Shown here: positions 61,242 through 64,000 of the stretch, piece by piece
Numbering within the stretch: the first letter of the stretch is position 1
How the letters are laid out: every line of letters begins with the position of its first letter
DNA from: Io17-Chloro-G2 sp965226825
Lineage (GTDB): Bacteria > Chloroflexota > Dehalococcoidia > Lucifugimonadales > UBA3495
Direction: 5' to 3'
Length of the DNA stretch: 64,000 nucleotides
Assembly: GCA_965226825.1 (NCBI GenBank)
Contig: CBDDED010000003.1
Coordinates: forward strand, 620,001 to 684,000
Made by a program: the position numbers and the translations under genes
The notes under the pieces: model-generated
Seen by the model: the letters and a program-made list of their open reading frames with translations, nothing else
Databases searched by the model: none
What the model was told of the DNA's origin: nothing

Positions 61242-64000
61242 ATGCCCCGGAACGACAAACGGCGCCCGAAAGGGCGCCTAACCTTGGACACACCGAGGCT
61301 AAAAATAGTAAAAAAACCGGAAAAAGTGCTGGTGGTCGGCTCGGGTCCTATTGTCATTGGACAGGCCGCCGAGTTCGACTACGCCGGGACCCAGGCATGT
61401 AAGGCGCTCCGCGAGGAGGGCGTGTCTACCGTTTTGGTCAATTCCAACCCGGCCACCATCATGACGGACCAGGGTATTGCCGACCGTATCTACATCGAAC
61501 CCCTGAGCGTCGAGGTGGTGGAGCGGATTATCGAAGCAGAGCGGCCCGATGCGATTCTCCCAACTTTGGGTGGGCAAACCGGACTGAACCTGGCGGTGGC
61601 TCTCTCTGAAGCCGGCGTGCTGGAAAAGTACGGGGTCCGTTTATTGGGCACGCCATTGGAGACCATCCGCACCGCGGAGGACCGGGATCTCTTCCGCAAT
61701 TTCCTGCATGACATCGGAGAGCCCGAGCCTGAGAATGCCTCGGTTTCCACTATCGAAGAAGCCCGCGAAGCGGCTCGGGAAATCGGTTTGCCGTTGGTGG
61801 TGCGACCCGCGTATACGCTGGGAGGAACCGGAGGCGGGATAGCAAATACCTGGGAAGAAATGGAGGCAATAGTTGCCAGCGGCCTGTCGGCCAGCCCAAT
61901 TTCGCAGGTGCTGCTCGAGCGGTCCCTGGTGGGATGGAAGGAGATCGAGTATGAGGTTATGCGGGATGGGGCGGACAACTGCATAACCATTTGCAACATG
62001 GAAAACCTGGATCCCATGGGAGTGCATACCGGAGACAGCATTGTGGTTGCACCCAGCCAGACCCTGAGCGACCGCGAATACCAGATGCTGCGGACGGCCA
62101 GCCTCAAAATAATCCGCGAGTTGGGCATCGAAGGCGGTTGCAACGTGCAGTTCGCACTGCAACCCCATCCCATGGTTAGCGAGGCCATCGAGCGAAACAC
62201 GGAGAACCCCTGGGAACCGGATTCGCCCTACTATGTCATCGAGGTGAATCCCAGGGTCAGCCGCAGTTCGGCCCTTGCCAGCAAGGCCACCGGTTATCCC
62301 ATCGCCCGGGTTGCGGCCAAGATTGCGGTTGGCAAGCGGTTGGATGAGATTCCGAACGTGGTCACACGGCAGACGTTGGCCGCCTTCGAGCCGGCGTTGG
62401 ACTACTGCGTAGTGAAGATACCCCGGTGGCCTTTTGACAAATTTCCCGGCGGCGACCGGCGCACCACCACCCAGATGAAGGCCACCGGCGAGGTGATGGT
62501 TATCGACCGCACCTTTGAAGCCGCAATACAAAAGGCGGCGCGGTCGCTGGAAATCGGCGGTAGAACCCTGCTCTGGGAAGACCCATCCTGGAGCGATGGC
62601 TCCCCGGATTCCCTGGACAAACTGCCGCTGGACCCCAACGACACCCGGCTTTGGGCGATTGTCGCCGCATTGAGGCGCGAGATGCCGCTTGAGGACCTGG
62701 TGTCCAGGACATTCTTCGAGCCGTGGTTTATCTACGCCTTGCAGCGAATCGTAGATATGGAGCGCCGGCTTCTGGCCGAAACCTTGACTCCGGCGTTGCT
62801 GCTGCAAGCCAAGCGCCTGGGCTTTTCCGACCAACAGGTTGGAACATTGTCCGACATGCTGCCGGAGCAGGTGCGAAACCTGCGCATACAACTGGGTATC
62901 AAGCCAGTTTACAAGACGGTAGACACATGCGCCGCTGAGTTTGAGGCGGTGACACCCTACTATTACAGCGCCTACGACCAGGAGAACGAGGCGCTGCCTC
63001 TGCCGGGCAAAAAGGCCATTGTGCTGGGCAGCGGTCCCATCCGAATCGGCCAGGGGATCGAGTTCGACTATTGCAGCGTCCACGCCGCGGCGGCGCTAAC
63101 TCAAGCCGGCGTGAAGAGCATTATGATCAACTCTAACCCGGAGACTGTGTCCACAGATTTCGATGCCAGCGACCGGTTGTATTTCGAGCCATTGGACGAA
63201 GAGTCGGTGCGGGACATCATCGACAACGAGACGGTGGACGACGTGGCGCCGCCGTCGGTGGTCCAATTCGGCGGGCAAACAGCCATAGATCTGTCTCAAA
63301 AGCTGGCCCTAGCGGGGCTTCCCATCCTGGGATCCAGCGCCGAGGCGATAGACGCAGCATCCGACCGGCGAAAGTTTGAGGAGTTCATGTCCCGGCTCGG
63401 CATACCCCAACCCCCCGGAGCCGCCGTGACTTCAGTATCCGAAGCGCTCCAGGTGGCGCAGAACATTGGGTATCCTGCCATAGTCCGTCCCAGCTACGTG
63501 CTGGGCGGCCGGGCAATGGAGATAGTCCAGAATGCAACGGACCTGATCCGGTACCTAACAGTGGCTTCGGAGATTGCCCCGGACCGGCCGGTGCTGATCG
63601 ACCGGTACATGGAGGGCAAGGAGTGCGAGGTAGACGCCGTGTGCGATGGGGAGGAAGTCCTCATCCCCGGCATCATCGAGCACATAGAGCGGGCCGGGGT
63701 GCATTCCGGAGACTCAATGGGCATCTATCCGGGACTCAACCTCACATCCGAGGAAGTGTCCACGATTGTCGATTACACCACCCGCATGGGGCTGGCCCTG
63801 GGCATCAAAGGCCTGATGAATGTGCAGTTCGTCATTCACGGCGGGCCAGCTTATCGCAGTCCCCGGGTCGACAGCGGCTGGAACGACGAAACCAGCGTGT
63901 ATGTATTGGAAGTGAACCCACGGGGCAGCCGCACGATCCCCTTCATTTCCAAAGTTACCGGCGCTCCGGTGGCCACCATTGCCACACGGGTGATGCTGGG
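61242..64000 (+). CDS. carB: Carbamoyl-phosphate synthase large subunit, 3' truncated by window
   Basis: The frame is open from 61242 to the window end, about 920 of the usual 1070 residues. The first half has KVLVVGSGPIVIGQAAEFDY, the ATP-grasp core VVRPAYTLGGTGGGIAN and EVNPRVSRSSALASKATGYP. The second half repeats the order with KAIVLGSGPIRIGQGIEFDY and VRPSYVLGGRAMEIV. It makes carbamoyl phosphate from bicarbonate, ammonia and two ATP. The N-terminus is longer than usual by about 25 residues if ATG 61242 is used; TTG 61284 is a shorter alternative. A perfect hairpin lies between the two candidate starts. Confidence 0.93.
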   Translation, partial: MPRNDKRRPKGRLTLDTPRLKIVKKPEKVLVVGSGPIVIGQAAEFDYAGTQACKALREEGVSTVLVNSNPATIMTDQGIADRIYIEPLSVEVVERIIEAERPDAILPTLGGQTGLNLAVALSEAGVLEKYGVRLLGTPLETIRTAEDRDLFRNFLHDIGEPEPENASVSTIEEAREAAREIGLPLVVRPAYTLGGTGGGIANTWEEMEAIVASGLSASPISQVLLERSLVGWKEIEYEVMRDGADNCITICNMENLDPMGVHTGDSIVVAPSQTLSDREYQMLRTASLKIIRELGIEGGCNVQFALQPHPMVSEAIERNTENPWEPDSPYYVIEVNPRVSRSSALASKATGYPIARVAAKIAVGKRLDEIPNVVTRQTLAAFEPALDYCVVKIPRWPFDKFPGGDRRTTTQMKATGEVMVIDRTFEAAIQKAARSLEIGGRTLLWEDPSWSDGSPDSLDKLPLDPNDTRLWAIVAALRREMPLEDLVSRTFFEPWFIYALQRIVDMERRLLAETLTPALLLQAKRLGFSDQQVGTLSDMLPEQVRNLRIQLGIKPVYKTVDTCAAEFEAVTPYYYSAYDQENEALPLPGKKAIVLGSGPIRIGQGIEFDYCSVHAAAALTQAGVKSIMINSNPETVSTDFDASDRLYFEPLDEESVRDIIDNETVDDVAPPSVVQFGGQTAIDLSQKLALAGLPILGSSAEAIDAASDRRKFEEFMSRLGIPQPPGAAVTSVSEALQVAQNIGYPAIVRPSYVLGGRAMEIVQNATDLIRYLTVASEIAPDRPVLIDRYMEGKECEVDAVCDGEEVLIPGIIEHIERAGVHSGDSMGIYPGLNLTSEEVSTIVDYTTRMGLALGIKGLMNVQFVIHGGPAYRSPRVDSGWNDETSVYVLEVNPRGSRTIPFISKVTGAPVATIATRVML
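61261..61278 (+). promoter_or_regulatory. Perfect hairpin in the carB start region
   Basis: GGCGCCC-GAAA-GGGCGCC is an uninterrupted 7-bp GC stem with a GNRA tetraloop. It lies between the two possible carB start codons (ATG 61242 and TTG 61284). It could mask or time translation initiation, but it has no T run and is not a terminator. Confidence 0.6.

Noticed and set aside
61641..63083. Long antisense frame opposite carB
   Set aside because: CarB is fully conserved on the plus strand; the antisense frame is a by-product of codon bias.

Overview
This window comes from a GC-rich bacterial chromosome. The gene set suggests a free-living, aerobic, organic-matter-degrading member of the Chloroflexota, perhaps SAR202-like or another Dehalococcoidia-related lineage. 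That placement is an inference: there is no rRNA gene here, and it rests on the mix of FMN-dependent luciferase-like oxidoreductases, CaiB/BaiF CoA-transferases, amidohydrolases, an extradiol dioxygenase, crotonases, PyrR-type control of pyrimidine genes and a DUF1501 protein. I saw no prophage, rRNA, tRNA, CRISPR array or intact transposase.

Layout. 1-6.7 kb: the end of a DUF1501 gene, an NHL beta-propeller, an extradiol dioxygenase, an amidohydrolase, and an islet with a PaREP1/HEPN-like protein, an unknown protein and a PD-(D/E)XK nuclease. 6.7-16 kb: one-carbon genes (fhs, metH), a frameshifted Asp/Glu racemase and an M1 aminopeptidase. 16-19 kb: leuC and leuD, separated by an unexpected HNH-Uma2 nuclease-like fusion. 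19-29.4 kb: a mostly minus-strand acyl-CoA and keto-acid block with two CaiB transferases, a TPP enzyme, a PanE-like reductase, an acyl-CoA ligase, two crotonases and a PHP protein, plus a 53-residue SEC-C protein. 29.5-34.6 kb: groES-groEL, then an unusual A / (B-A fusion) / B array of 3-oxoacid CoA-transferase subunits. 34.7-37.3 kb: a membrane-anchored repeat protein, then thiG-thiE-thiS behind a TPP riboswitch and terminator. 37.3-45.3 kb: a 2-hydroxyacid dehydrogenase, two luciferase-like oxidoreductases flanking a DUF1643 gene, a repeat-rich gap, a CinA-like protein and L-2-hydroxyglutarate oxidase. 45.6-49.6 kb: MaoC hydratase, plsX and fabG (lipid synthesis), and an isocitrate-lyase-family enzyme. 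50.3-55.8 kb: a membrane-anchored protein, a six-repeat DUF5671 membrane protein, an isochorismatase-like hydrolase and a large VWA protein. 56.2-64 kb: a pyrimidine operon, pyrR-pyrB-pyrC-carA-(unknown)-carB, behind a PyrR-binding attenuator; carB runs off the window.

The most striking non-coding signal is a family of at least eight intergenic elements of about 120-275 bp. They are built from inverted copies of a hairpin whose core reads ATTCCC-N8-GGGAAT. Three fuller copies end in a terminal inverted repeat related to CAGGGTCTTTCGATT and look like a non-autonomous, MITE-like mobile element. Other points of interest are the CoA-transferase array with a Glu-to-Asp change at the catalytic position, the nuclease-like fusion inside the leuCD unit, the six-repeat HW-motif membrane protein, and the unknown gene plus a perfect hairpin just before carB.
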